Assembly: GCA_029552545.1 (NCBI GenBank)
Contig: JAKPDO010000019.1
Coordinates: 310,001-374,000 of the forward strand
DNA length: 64,000 nucleotides
From: Planctomycetota bacterium
Lineage (GTDB): Bacteria; Planctomycetota; Phycisphaerae; Sedimentisphaerales; Anaerohalosphaeraceae
Direction: 5' to 3'
In this document: piece after piece, positions 1-9,398 of the stretch
Layout: every line of letters starts with the position of its first letter
How positions within the stretch are numbered: the first letter of the stretch is position 1
Notes under the pieces: model-generated
Databases searched by the model: none
What the model was told of the DNA's origin: nothing
The model's input: only the letters and a program-made list of their open reading frames with translations
Made by a program: the position numbers and the translations under genes

Positions 1-1
1 C

Positions 2-1483
2 CCCTCGATTTTAATGGCGAAGGATTTCAGCCGCGAATACGTTGTACCCGCCCGGCAGAAAAATCCGGTTGTGATTCACCATCTTTCTCCTCGACAGATT
101 GCGGAGGGCAGACCGTTCGCGGTTCGAGTCAGAGGTGTATGGGAGCAGCCGCCGCAGGAGGTTGTCTGCTGGGTGCGAAAACAGGCGGGGGCGGAGTTTG
201 AAAAGATTCCGATGAAGCCGGTTTCGCGGTTTGACTACGAGACGCCGATAGAGGGCAAAGCGGGTCAAACCATCGAATACGCGGTGAGTGTGATTCAGGA
301 CGGGCAAACGCTTACGTTTCCGGCGAGGATTGTCGGACCGCCGAATTCTTCAATAAAGGCCGAAGCGGAACCGCTGGTGCTGTTTGACGCGGCGGCGGCT
401 TCCCAGACACCGGACCTGAAGCAGTGGTCCGCCCGTCAGGCATCCGTATCGCTGCCGGAAGAGGGCGGACGGCGTCGGCTTCGCGTGCAGACGGCCGGAT
501 TTGAATCCAACGGAGCCGTCAGTATTGACCTTGCGCTGAAGAGTCCGACTCCCTCTGCAGATTCCGCTGTTTTTGAAAAGGAATACTACGAGGACGCGAT
601 TTTGGTGTTCAAGGGGCGTCCATTGAGCGAGCAGACCGACCAGCTGGAGCTTGTGCTGATTGACCGCTACGGGATGCAGGACAAACGCCTGCTGCGGCTG
701 GACGGACGAAAAGGCCGCACGGAAATTCTGCTGAAAGATGTCTGTCTTGCGAATCTGAAGACGGCCCGGCTGACGTTTGGGGCGTGGCTGTTTCCGGGAG
801 CGGAGGGGCTGGCCCACGGGTTTGAACTGGAGGAGATTGCCGTACGGCCTTCGCCGCGTCTTTGGCGGGTACCGGTGGTTGCGGCGGAGTCGGAGTTTGG
901 GTTGTTTGAGGCGTCGGCGGACAGCGACCGACTGATTTTCCCCAATTCAGAGCATCGGGTTTCTTTTTTGCGGCGGTTGACCCGCGGGATGGCGGCGGAC
1001 CGTGCAGCGCTGCGGGTTGATGTGCCGACGTTTCGGCCGGCGCCGCAGGATGTGTCGTTTCGTCTGATATTGGATGAGCGGATAGAACCGCGCCGGGAGG
1101 ATTTAAATCAGATGGATGCCGTTCGGGTGCGGGTCCGGGCGGGGCTGCCCAGGACGCGGCAGATGGAACTGCTTTTCATCGGGCGGGACGGCTGGGTGCG
1201 CGGGGTGCGGATTCCGTTGACCGGAGACTGGAAAGAGCACGAAATCCCGCTGAGCCGACTGGAGCCGATGACAGCCAGCTGGCTGCCCCGGCCTTATCCG
1301 ACGGTAGGGCTGGATTATTGGGACCAGCCGGACCGAAGCAGCGGCGGGCTGGTTGACTGGAGCCGGCTGGAGGCCGTGCAGGTCTCCTTTGGGGCGCGGC
1401 TGTTTCCGGAGGCCGTCAATGAGCCGCATGCCTTGGAAATTGAGGAGATTCTTCTTGTCCGTTCTTCCCGACAGGAACAATAA
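2..1483 (+). CDS. Secreted or structural protein with duplicated carbohydrate-binding-like domains (5' partial)
   Basis: The reading frame is open from the window edge and the first ATG (position 14) has no ribosome binding site, so the true start probably lies upstream. The visible 489 residues begin with an Ig-like domain (about residues 15-105). Two related beta-sandwich-like units follow, about 110-285 and 300-485. Each ends in a similar stretch, FGAWLFPGAEG in the first and FGARLFPEAVN in the second, followed by a conserved LEEI or IEEI strand, which indicates an internal duplication. There is no catalytic motif I recognise. The next gene downstream encodes a dockerin-tagged GH2 enzyme on the same strand, so a role in binding or presenting glycan is plausible but only inferred. 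Confidence 0.6.
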   Translation, partial: PSILMAKDFSREYVVPARQKNPVVIHHLSPRQIAEGRPFAVRVRGVWEQPPQEVVCWVRKQAGAEFEKIPMKPVSRFDYETPIEGKAGQTIEYAVSVIQDGQTLTFPARIVGPPNSSIKAEAEPLVLFDAAAASQTPDLKQWSARQASVSLPEEGGRRRLRVQTAGFESNGAVSIDLALKSPTPSADSAVFEKEYYEDAILVFKGRPLSEQTDQLELVLIDRYGMQDKRLLRLDGRKGRTEILLKDVCLANLKTARLTFGAWLFPGAEGLAHGFELEEIAVRPSPRLWRVPVVAAESEFGLFEASADSDRLIFPNSEHRVSFLRRLTRGMAADRAALRVDVPTFRPAPQDVSFRLILDERIEPRREDLNQMDAVRVRVRAGLPRTRQMELLFIGRDGWVRGVRIPLTGDWKEHEIPLSRLEPMTASWLPRPYPTVGLDYWDQPDRSSGGLVDWSRLEAVQVSFGARLFPEAVNEPHALEIEEILLVRSSRQEQ

Positions 1484-1542
1484 TTTTATATTATTTTGTG
1501 TTTCGGATTTCGAATTTTGGATTTTTCACTTGGGGGTTGCTG

Positions 1543-4068
1543 ATGAGAAAACAGACAGGGTGGACGATGCTGCTGGCCGCTTGGCTGCTGACCGAGGTCT
1601 GCGCAGGGCCGCTGACGGCAGATTTTGACAGCGATGGGAAAATCGGTATCGCCGACCTGGGACAAATGGCCTGTGTCTGGCAGACGGCAAGCGAACAGGC
1701 GGAGTTTGACGCCCGCTTTGATTTGGACCGCGATGGGCAGGTCGGGATGGGGGATTTGGCGGTGTTTGCCTTTCAATGGCTGGATGACCCGGCTGACGTG
1801 TACTATATTCCCATTTCCACCCGACGGCAGAAAGTGTCCTTTAATCTCGGCTGGAAGTTTTATAAGGGGGAGATTTCGGGCGATGCGGTCTCTGCTCCTT
1901 CTTATGATGACAGCAGCTGGGTGTCTGTACGTCTGCCGCACAATCCGCCCATCAGCGGACAGACGGGCCCGGACCCGCTGCGTCCGGCCTGGCCGAACTA
2001 CAGTTATGAGGGAGTCAGCTGGTATCGAAAACGGTTTCTGATTGACAGCGCGGCGGCAGAGGGCAAGGTGTTCCTCGAATTTGAAGGGGCCAATACCGTT
2101 ACGGATGTCTGGATTAACGGTACGAAACTGGCCACACATTACGGCGGGTATCTGCCGTTTCTGTATGACCTGAGCGGGTATCTGATTTACGGCGGGGAGA
2201 ATGTCATCGCCGTTAAGGTGGACAATACAGACAATCCGGATGTGCCGATCGGCAATGCGGACTGGTTTAACTGGGGCGGGCTGTATCGAGATGTTTGGCT
2301 GCATTATATAGATAAGCTTTTTGTGACGGATGCCGTGTATGCCAATACGCCGGCCGGCGGCGGGATTTTTGTTACGTATCCGTCGGTGAGCAGCTCCTCG
2401 GCCCAGGTGCAGGTCAAAACCCAGGTGAAAAATGACTACGGAGCCGCACGGAGCTGTACGGTTCGAACGTATCTGGCAGACAAGCAGCAGCGCATTGTTG
2501 CGCAGGCCTCCTCTTCTCAGACCATAGCCGCCGGAGCGGCCTTCACGTTTACACAGACAATGACCGTCCAGCAGCCGAATTTGTGGCATCCGCACAGTCC
2601 GTATCTCTACACGCTCTATACAGAAGTGTTTGACGGGGAGCGTCCGGCGGACTGGCAAAAGACGCGAATCGGCATCCGAAGCATTTCCTTCAGCAAGGCC
2701 GACGGATTTCGGATTAACGGTCAGCCGTTCAAGTTCCGGGGGGCCAACCGGCTGCAGGACTATCCGTTTGTCGGCTATGCGATGGGCAATGTCGGGCAGC
2801 GGCGCGATGCCCTCAAGCTTAAGGAAGCAGGGTTTGACTATGTCCGCACGGCGCATTATCCGCAGGACCCGGCGTTTATGGATGCCTGCGATGAACTTGG
2901 GATTTTGGTGATGAATGCGATTCCGGGCTTTCAGTACATCGGGGGCACGACGTTCCGCAATCATTCCTATCAGATGATGCGGGATATGATTCGGCGGGAC
3001 CGCAATCGGCCTTCGGTGATTGCCTGGGAGCTGTCGCTCAATGAGACGGATTTCAACTCAACCTATGCGACCAATGCTGTCAATATTGGACATACAGAAT
3101 ATCCGGGTGCCTATATCAGCGGCTGGATGTATGACTGGATTTACGACATTTTTATTGCCACTCCCACGGCCGGGGCGCGGACCTACAGCGGTTCCAAGCC
3201 CCTGATTATCAGCGAATACGGCCACTGGGAATACGGCGGCGACGGCTGTGCCAGCGATGTGCGGAGAGGTTCGGTAGGGGATAAATACGCCTACGGCGAA
3301 ACGGCGATGCTGGCTCAGGTCGTCAATCATATGGACGGCTACAGCCAGAATCTCGGGATGACCTACCTGTGCGGCGACGGGCTGTGGGTGGGTATCGATT
3401 ACGGGCCGTATCCGTCCGGCGTGCTGGATATCTATCGGCTGCCGAAGTTTTCATACTATTTCTGGAAGAGCCAGCGGGACCCTGATGTGCAGATTGAGGG
3501 AGTCAGCGGTGGGCCGATGGTCTTTATCGCCAACTACTGGCGGTCGTCTTCGCCGACGACGGTGACGGTGTACAGCAATTGTCAGCGGGTGCGGCTGTAT
3601 CTGAATGATGTGCTGATTGAGGAACGCTCTCCGGATGCGGGCACGAATCTGCCGCATCCGCCGTTTACGTTCAGCGGACTGACGTGGAGTTCGGGCACCC
3701 TGCGGGCTGAGGGATTGATCAATGGACAAGTCGTCGCCCAGCATCAGGTGCGGACCCCCGGCACGGCCCGGTCTTTGTCGCCGGCTTTTGATACGACGGA
3801 TGTGCCGGCCAATGGTTCGGAGCTGGTGTTTGTCTATGTCTCCATTCTGGATGCCAATGGAACGCTGGTTCCGACGGCGTCGAGTACTACGGTTACGTTG
3901 TCCGTCTCGGGTCCGGCGGAGCTGGTTTCACCGGCTGCGGTCAAATCCGAGGCGGGGATTGCAACCGGTCTGATTCGGGTTCTCGAAACGCCGGGGCTGA
4001 TTACCGTGACGGCTTCGGCGTCGGGCCTGACGTCCGGCAGCGCTTCCTTTACCAGCCGTGCGGATTAG
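1543..4068 (+). CDS. Glycoside hydrolase family 2 enzyme with N-terminal dockerin
   Basis: Secreted GH2-type enzyme (beta-galactosidase/beta-glucuronidase superfamily). I place the start at ATG 1543: a GGGGG-rich ribosome site lies just before it and a signal peptide follows (MRKQ...VCAGPLTA). Residues about 27-82 form a two-repeat dockerin type I module (DFDSDGKIGIADLG and DLDRDGQVGMGDLA). The GH2 jelly-roll, Ig-like and TIM-barrel domains follow. The expected acid/base is E501 in LSLNET and the nucleophile is E558 in IISEYG. A DUF4982-like region and an invasin-like Ig domain close the protein. Its stop overlaps the stop of the convergent hyfI-like gene. Substrate specificity cannot be read from the sequence. 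Confidence 0.87.
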   Translation: MRKQTGWTMLLAAWLLTEVCAGPLTADFDSDGKIGIADLGQMACVWQTASEQAEFDARFDLDRDGQVGMGDLAVFAFQWLDDPADVYYIPISTRRQKVSFNLGWKFYKGEISGDAVSAPSYDDSSWVSVRLPHNPPISGQTGPDPLRPAWPNYSYEGVSWYRKRFLIDSAAAEGKVFLEFEGANTVTDVWINGTKLATHYGGYLPFLYDLSGYLIYGGENVIAVKVDNTDNPDVPIGNADWFNWGGLYRDVWLHYIDKLFVTDAVYANTPAGGGIFVTYPSVSSSSAQVQVKTQVKNDYGAARSCTVRTYLADKQQRIVAQASSSQTIAAGAAFTFTQTMTVQQPNLWHPHSPYLYTLYTEVFDGERPADWQKTRIGIRSISFSKADGFRINGQPFKFRGANRLQDYPFVGYAMGNVGQRRDALKLKEAGFDYVRTAHYPQDPAFMDACDELGILVMNAIPGFQYIGGTTFRNHSYQMMRDMIRRDRNRPSVIAWELSLNETDFNSTYATNAVNIGHTEYPGAYISGWMYDWIYDIFIATPTAGARTYSGSKPLIISEYGHWEYGGDGCASDVRRGSVGDKYAYGETAMLAQVVNHMDGYSQNLGMTYLCGDGLWVGIDYGPYPSGVLDIYRLPKFSYYFWKSQRDPDVQIEGVSGGPMVFIANYWRSSSPTTVTVYSNCQRVRLYLNDVLIEERSPDAGTNLPHPPFTFSGLTWSSGTLRAEGLINGQVVAQHQVRTPGTARSLSPAFDTTDVPANGSELVFVYVSILDANGTLVPTASSTTVTLSVSGPAELVSPAAVKSEAGIATGLIRVLETPGLITVTASASGLTSGSASFTSRAD

Positions 4069-4820
4069 TCAATCCGGCCCAGCAGCCGAAGCAGCCCGTC
4101 CAGAATTGTAATCGGATGAGGCGGGCAGCCGGGGATATACAAATCCACGGGGACGATTCCGTCAGCGCCGTTGTGCACTTCGGGATGTCCGGCAAAGGGG
4201 CCGCCGGAAATTGCGCAGGAGCCGACGGCAATGACAAGTTTCGGAGCCGGTACGGCCTGATAGGTTTTCTCGAGGGCCAGCTTCATATTTTCCGGCACCG
4301 GACCTGTTATCAGCAGGCCGTCTGCATGCCGCGGCGAGGCCACAAACTGAATGCCGAAGCGGCTCAAGTCGAAAACGACGGTGGTCAGCACATTTGTATC
4401 GGCCTCGCAGGCGTTGCAGCCGCCTGCGGAAACCTGCCGAAGTTTCAGGGAGCGGCCGAAGAGCCGTTTCAGCTCTTTTCCCAATGTTTCAGCCCGTTTG
4501 TATTCTTCTCCCTTTAAAAGCAGATCTGCCTTCGCCGTGGCCGCCAGCCGATAATCCCGCGAGAACCGTATCGCTCCGGAAGGACATTCCTCCGCACATC
4601 GTCCGCAGAAGAGGCATCGGCCCATGTCCAGCGTCACAGCGTCCTTTTTCTGAACGGCACTGGTGGGACAGACCTCAATACACCGCCGGCAGTCTGCGGA
4701 ACATCGCTGGGGAAAGAGTTCCGGGCGTCCGAGAAAATCCGGCGGCAGCATCGGTTCGGTTTTCGGGAAACCAACGGTTCGGTGTTTCTGCTGAAGGCGG
4801 GCCAGAAGTGCACGAATCAT
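4065..4820 (-). CDS. Ehr/Hyf complex small subunit fused to a 2x[4Fe-4S] ferredoxin domain (HyfH-HyfI type)
   Basis: Electron-transfer subunit of a membrane-bound complex related to group 4 hydrogenases and complex I (NuoB/NuoI-like). Residues 40-51 (C40, C44, C47, C51) and 69-79 (C69, C72, C75, C79) form two [4Fe-4S] motifs. The C-terminal part is the HycG/NuoB-type small subunit with all four proximal-cluster ligands: C135, C138, C202 in GSCA and C232 in PGCPP. In E. coli Hyf, these two parts are separate proteins. ATG 4820 is preceded by AGAGGA, and the gap to the large-subunit gene is 12 nt. This is the last gene of the operon, and its stop overlaps that of the convergent GH2 gene. Confidence 0.9.
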   Translation of the reverse strand: MIRALLARLQQKHRTVGFPKTEPMLPPDFLGRPELFPQRCSADCRRCIEVCPTSAVQKKDAVTLDMGRCLFCGRCAEECPSGAIRFSRDYRLAATAKADLLLKGEEYKRAETLGKELKRLFGRSLKLRQVSAGGCNACEADTNVLTTVVFDLSRFGIQFVASPRHADGLLITGPVPENMKLALEKTYQAVPAPKLVIAVGSCAISGGPFAGHPEVHNGADGIVPVDLYIPGCPPHPITILDGLLRLLGRID

Positions 4821-4832
4821 CCGTTTATCCTC

Positions 4833-6350
4833 TTACAAATCATGTCCGCAGTAGGACAGGTTGAAACTTTTGTTGCACAGCGGAAAGTCGGAAATCTGCT
4901 GGCCGCGCAGGGCCATTGCCAGGCCCGTCCAGTTATGGAAAGACGGGTCTGTGATTTTATAAAAGGCCAGACGCCCGTGGGCGTCTGTTGCGGCGGCGTG
5001 GCAAATCTCTCCCCGCCATCCCTCCGTCAGACTCACGCAGAAGCGGTTGGGTGCGGCGCCGGTCCATTCCGTTCGAATGGGGCCGCCGGGACAGTTTTCC
5101 AGCAGTTCCAGCAGAAAGGCCAGCGACCGCTGAATCTCAAGCCAGCGGACATAGGCCCGGGCGAAGACATCGCCGGTATGCCAGGTGGATACAGGCACTT
5201 GAGCGAATTGATACACGCCGGCGGGGAAGCGCACATCCGTTTCGATGCCGCAGGCCCGGGCCGCCACGCCGACCAGCCCCAGCTGCCGGCAGGTCTGTTC
5301 ATCAATCTTGCCTGTTTCTTCAAATCGGGCCAGAACCGATGGGGTGTTCCACAGCAGTTCCACGGCAACCGTAACGTCTTTTTTCAGTTCACGAAGGCGG
5401 CGGCGCATCTGGTCCATTTTCTCGTCGGTTAAATCAAACCGCACGCCGCCGGGGCAAACAAGATTTCGCCCAAATCGATTGCCGCACAGCAGAGCGGTCA
5501 GATTCAGAAAATCGCCGCGGATGCGTCCGCAAAACGAGGCGGTCGGCAGATACCCGACGTCATTGGCCAGCGCTCCGAGGTCGCCGGTGTGATTGGCCAG
5601 CCGTTCCAGTTCGAGGGCAATGCCGCGGATGGCCTGGGCACGCGGAGGCGCCTGGATATCCGCCATCGATTCAAGCAGCTGACAGTATGCGGTGGTATGG
5701 CCGATGGTGGTATCTCCGGCTGCTGTCTGAATCAGGGCATAGGTGCGGGGATTCGGGCCGCCGATGAGACGGCGTTCGATGCCGCGGTGCTGATACCCCA
5801 GCGATATTTCCAGATGGAAAACATGCTCTCCCAGGCATTGGAATCGAAAATGGCCCGGCTCAATGATTCCGGCATGAACCGGACCGACGGCCACCTCGTG
5901 AATCTGTTCTCCTTCGAGCCGGTAAAAGTTCATAACCGAAGGCAGGATGCTCGGGTTTTTCTTCTGTCTCCAGACATCCTTTCCGCTTCGATAGCAGGGA
6001 TGAAACCGGACGGGTTTGAGCCAGGGATGTCCCTGGGGAACGATGCCCCATTGTTCGGCGATTTCCCGTTCGAACAGGTGTACCTGCGGGCAGTCCGGCG
6101 TCATCGACGGATAGCTGTCTTGTGCCGCAGCGGACAGAACGGTCAGCCGGCCGGTATTCTCATCGGCTATCACGGCATACAAGCACACCAGATGAGGACC
6201 GGAGGCGGCGGCGAAAAACGAGGCAATCCGCATTCCGTCCAACACATCGCTTCGCACCGCGTTGGTGAATTCCTCCAAAGAAACCACTGGTATTTGGGCG
6301 GCTTCCAGCGGCTGATTATTGTGAAACCACGGATAGGTCAGTGCAGCCAT
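4833..6350 (-). CDS. Ehr/Hyf complex large subunit (HyfG/HycE-like, NuoCD-like) lacking the NiFe ligands
   Basis: Fusion of a NuoC-like 30-kDa domain (HLFEREIAEQWGI near residue 95) and a NuoD/hydrogenase large-subunit domain. In HycE/HyfG the NiFe site is held by two CxxC motifs. Aligned on the shared GH/AH-TAY segment, the N-terminal pair is replaced here by A211 and T214 (AAGDTTIGH). The C-terminal pair in the last 10 residues is replaced by S499 and G502 (NLSYCGHDL). The protein therefore cannot hold a NiFe centre in the usual way and fits the Ehr group. I prefer ATG 6350, 9 nt after GGAGG; a TTG at 6356 overlaps the upstream stop. Confidence 0.9.
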   Translation of the reverse strand: MAALTYPWFHNNQPLEAAQIPVVSLEEFTNAVRSDVLDGMRIASFFAAASGPHLVCLYAVIADENTGRLTVLSAAAQDSYPSMTPDCPQVHLFEREIAEQWGIVPQGHPWLKPVRFHPCYRSGKDVWRQKKNPSILPSVMNFYRLEGEQIHEVAVGPVHAGIIEPGHFRFQCLGEHVFHLEISLGYQHRGIERRLIGGPNPRTYALIQTAAGDTTIGHTTAYCQLLESMADIQAPPRAQAIRGIALELERLANHTGDLGALANDVGYLPTASFCGRIRGDFLNLTALLCGNRFGRNLVCPGGVRFDLTDEKMDQMRRRLRELKKDVTVAVELLWNTPSVLARFEETGKIDEQTCRQLGLVGVAARACGIETDVRFPAGVYQFAQVPVSTWHTGDVFARAYVRWLEIQRSLAFLLELLENCPGGPIRTEWTGAAPNRFCVSLTEGWRGEICHAAATDAHGRLAFYKITDPSFHNWTGLAMALRGQQISDFPLCNKSFNLSYCGHDL

Positions 6351-6352
6351 CG

Positions 6353-7828
6353 TCAAAATCCTCCGAAAGCGGCGGCCGCTTCATGAAGCAGGCGGTTGAC
6401 CGCAGGGGGAACATACAGTCCGAGCAGCAGCGTCAAGACACCTAAGGCCAGCGGCGGCAGCACATGCGTAAACGACTCGCGATGAGACATTTCCGCCGTT
6501 TCCGGGGCGACAGACCCCTGAGCCATTTTCAGAAATGCTGAAGCCATGCCCGCAAAAATCAGCGTCAGGACTCCCAGAAAGGCCGCCGCGATGCCGAACC
6601 GGCCCTGTTCAATCATGGCTTTTGCGATTGCAAACTCGCTCAGGAAAAGTCCAAATGGGGGCATTCCGGTGATTGCCAGAAAGCCGGCAAGCCATAGGAT
6701 TCCTGTCCAAGGCAAACGCTCCAGAACCCCGCTGACCTGCGAAATGGTTTTGGTTTTAAAGGCACCGAGGATGTTTCCGGCGGCCAAAAACAGCATGGCT
6801 TTGGTGAGCGAATGGTTGACAGCGTGAAGCATCGAACCAAAGACAGCTCCGGTTCCGATTCCGATGCCCAATGCCAGAATCCCGACATGTTCGACGCTCG
6901 AATACGCCAGCATTCGTTTGAAATCCCCCTGCCCGAGAATAAAAACGGCGGCCCATCCCATCGAGAGCAGACCGAATAAAATCAGCAGCGGCCGGTAAAA
7001 ATCCTCTAACCCCGCCGCCCGGCAGACCTGGACAATCCGTAAAATCCCCAGAAAAGCACAGTTCAGCAAAGCCCCGGAAAGCAAGGCGGAAATCACCGAC
7101 GGGGATTCGCTGTGAGCGTCCGGCAGCCAGGTATGCAGCGGAGCCAGTCCCATTTTCGTCCCATATCCCACTAGGGTCAGCAGCATTGCGGCTTTCAGCC
7201 AGGTCAGGTTCAGGCGGCTTCCCTGCTGAATCAGATTGCTCAGGACGAGTGATTTGTCTTCGACGGAGGTATGGGAAACGGCGATGCCGATAAAGAATGT
7301 ACCCAGCAGGGCCAAAGCGATGCCGACGGAGCAGATCAGGAGATATTTCCAGGCCGCTTCCAGCGACCGGTGATGTCGATGGAAATAAATCAGCGGAGCG
7401 CTGGCCAGTGTGGTGGCTTCCATAGCCACCCACAGCAAAGCCAGATGCTGGCTGAGCGCCGTGAGAGTCATTGTGGCTAAAAAAGCAAGAAGACAAGCGG
7501 AAAAGACGGCCTCCGGAGCATTGCGGAAAAACAGCCCCTCTTTAAAATCCCGAATGGTTCGGCCGGATTCTCCGGCCAGATAGCCGGCGGCGTAGATTGA
7601 ACAGGCGGAGAACAGAATGCTCGTAATGGTCAGGAACAAAAGCGCGGGTTGATCCAGCACAAGCCATCCGCTGCAGCGGGGTGCGGCTCCTGTCTGCCAG
7701 GCCGTCAGCACCAGCAGCGTATGGACAGCCGCCGTCCCAACGATAAGGGCGCGTCGTATTCTGTCGTTTTGAATCATCAGCGACAAAACCGCCGCCGCTG
7801 CAGGGATGAAAATCAACGCATAAATCAT
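6353..7828 (-). CDS. Mrp-antiporter-like membrane subunit of Ehr/Hyf complex (HyfF-like)
   Basis: Polytopic membrane protein of 491 residues from the NuoL/M/N-Mrp-HyfF family, expected to carry out proton or sodium translocation. The transmembrane glutamate typical of the family is in WVAMEATTLAS and the conserved lysine in GYGTKMGLAPLHTWLPDAHS. The length and the HyfE-like gene directly upstream favour HyfF over NuoN. The gap to the HyfE-like gene is 4 nt and the stop overlaps the region of the large-subunit start, so translation is probably coupled. It is one of two antiporter-like subunits in the operon. Confidence 0.9.
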   Translation of the reverse strand: MIYALIFIPAAAAVLSLMIQNDRIRRALIVGTAAVHTLLVLTAWQTGAAPRCSGWLVLDQPALLFLTITSILFSACSIYAAGYLAGESGRTIRDFKEGLFFRNAPEAVFSACLLAFLATMTLTALSQHLALLWVAMEATTLASAPLIYFHRHHRSLEAAWKYLLICSVGIALALLGTFFIGIAVSHTSVEDKSLVLSNLIQQGSRLNLTWLKAAMLLTLVGYGTKMGLAPLHTWLPDAHSESPSVISALLSGALLNCAFLGILRIVQVCRAAGLEDFYRPLLILFGLLSMGWAAVFILGQGDFKRMLAYSSVEHVGILALGIGIGTGAVFGSMLHAVNHSLTKAMLFLAAGNILGAFKTKTISQVSGVLERLPWTGILWLAGFLAITGMPPFGLFLSEFAIAKAMIEQGRFGIAAAFLGVLTLIFAGMASAFLKMAQGSVAPETAEMSHRESFTHVLPPLALGVLTLLLGLYVPPAVNRLLHEAAAAFGGF

Positions 7829-7832
7829 ACGT

Positions 7833-8477
7833 TCAGGTCCTCAGACCGGATAATTTATCCGTATCGATGTGTTCAAACTCTCGGTTGATATGAAAGACGG
7901 CAATGCCCATCACAAAGGCCGCCGCAAACAAGTCCAGCAGGATTCCCAATTCAATCAGAACCGGCTGATTTTCCGACAGGGCTGCGCCGAAGGCGTAAAT
8001 GCCGTTTTCCAGAACCAGATAGCCGAGCACCTGTGTGAGGGCTTTTTTCCGGGCGATAATCAGAAAGAATCCGGACATAATGGTAAAAAAGGCCGAAGGG
8101 ACAATCAGACCGGACTGCATCGAGGCCGGCAGCGGAAGACGGCTGCCCAGCCACAGGGAAACAATTAAAAAGACCGTGCCGAACGCCAGGGAACTGCCGT
8201 ATCCGATAAACGGCTCAATCTCCCGCTGAACCTGAATTTCCCGAAGGACAACCGTCAGAAGCCAGGGAAAAACAATCCCTTTCAGCCCAATCAGAAGAGC
8301 AGAGAAGAACAGCTGATGCGCCGCCGGCCCTGATTCGACCAGAAAGAGCGGAAGCAGTCCGAGTGCGACCCCCTGAAGGGCGGCTACCCGGATACAGGCG
8401 CCCAGACGGCTTAATCCAAGCAGAGCAAGATTCGAAAGAATCAGGAAGATCAGAATCAGGTCAACGGCCGAGTTCAT
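7833..8477 (-). CDS. Ehr/Hyf complex membrane subunit (HyfE-like)
   Basis: Small polytopic protein of 214 residues resembling HyfE, whose C-terminal half is NuoK-like. The ATG at 8477 overlaps the stop of the HyfC-like gene by ATGA (8474-8477), a strong sign of translational coupling. Seven or so hydrophobic segments are visible, with an acidic residue inside the membrane part of VLENGIYAFG, as expected for the NuoK fold. A longer upstream frame exists but is arginine-rich and lies within the neighbouring gene, so I discard it. Confidence 0.85.
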   Translation of the reverse strand: MNSAVDLILIFLILSNLALLGLSRLGACIRVAALQGVALGLLPLFLVESGPAAHQLFFSALLIGLKGIVFPWLLTVVLREIQVQREIEPFIGYGSSLAFGTVFLIVSLWLGSRLPLPASMQSGLIVPSAFFTIMSGFFLIIARKKALTQVLGYLVLENGIYAFGAALSENQPVLIELGILLDLFAAAFVMGIAVFHINREFEHIDTDKLSGLRT

Positions 8478-9397
8478 AGCAAACCTCCGCAAACGAGCAT
8501 CAGGGCGACGATGGAAAGAGCGGCGGCGCCGATTAAAAGCGAGGGAACGTGGAGCAGACGAAGACGAGCCATAGAGGATTCCACAACGCCGACCAGAACA
8601 GCCAGCAGTGCCAGAAACAGCAGGGCGGCTGTTGTATCCAGCCACACATTTCCGGTGTGGACCGGAACCAGAATGCCCGCCAGAACAGCCCCCAGAAGCC
8701 ACAGCTTCAGGGCCGCTGTGTACAGAATCATTCCGAAATCCGGTCCGCCGTTGTCGAGCACCATGACCTCATGAATCATCGTCAGTTCCAGATGTGTATT
8801 GGGGTCATCGACCGGGATGCGGCAGTTTTCCGATAAAAACACAATGCCTGTGGAGATTCCGACCAGTACAAGGGTGGGCCCTGCAGCGGGCCAGTCTGTT
8901 ATGTCCAGCGAAGAAAAGATTTGTGAAAGCGAGGTATGTCCTGTGTATTTGGCGACCGCAGCCAGTCCGAGCAGAAAGGCCGGTTCGGCCAGGGCGGAAA
9001 AGGTAACTTCCCGGGCAGCACCCATTCCCTCGAAACTGGACCCGGTATCCAGGGCGCTGATCACCAGAAAGAACCGCAGGAGAGCGAACAGATAGACAAA
9101 CACAATCAAATCGCCTTCAAAAGCCAGCACAGCAGGCAGTCCTCCCAGAGGCATCAGCAAAGCGGCGGCCGCCGCAGAGGCCAGCCCGATAACAGGACCG
9201 GCTCGAAAAACCCAGCCGGCGGTTTGACTGTACACGGCCCCTTTTTGGAACAACTTGAACAAATCGTAATACGGCTGAAAAACGGAAGGTCCCTTTCTGC
9301 CGGCAAAAAAGGCTTTGGTCCGGTTGATGATTCCCCCCAGGAGGGGCGCGGCAGCCAAACACAGCAGCAGGTTGATGAGTTTTCCCAGAATCAGCAT
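8474..9397 (-). CDS. Ehr/Hyf complex membrane anchor subunit (HyfC/NuoH-like)
   Basis: 307-residue NuoH/HycD/HyfC-type protein, the membrane subunit that links the hydrophilic arm to the ion-pumping arm. The family signature KAFFAGRKGPSVFQPYYDL is near residue 28. An acidic loop containing ENCRIPVDDPNTHLELTMIH corresponds to the conserved quinone-site/NuoH loop. It starts 1 nt after the stop of the HyfB-like gene and overlaps the HyfE-like start by 4 nt. Confidence 0.92.
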   Translation of the reverse strand: MLILGKLINLLLCLAAAPLLGGIINRTKAFFAGRKGPSVFQPYYDLFKLFQKGAVYSQTAGWVFRAGPVIGLASAAAAALLMPLGGLPAVLAFEGDLIVFVYLFALLRFFLVISALDTGSSFEGMGAAREVTFSALAEPAFLLGLAAVAKYTGHTSLSQIFSSLDITDWPAAGPTLVLVGISTGIVFLSENCRIPVDDPNTHLELTMIHEVMVLDNGGPDFGMILYTAALKLWLLGAVLAGILVPVHTGNVWLDTTAALLFLALLAVLVGVVESSMARLRLLHVPSLLIGAAALSIVALMLVCGGLL

Positions 9398-9398
9398 G

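Noticed and set aside
1486..2964. Minus-strand frame of 492 residues opposite the GH2 gene
   Set aside because: It has no start signal and is a by-product of codon bias in the GH2 gene.
4833..6350. Calling the large subunit a NiFe hydrogenase
   Set aside because: All four Cys ligands of the NiFe site are replaced, so a hydrogenase function is not supported.
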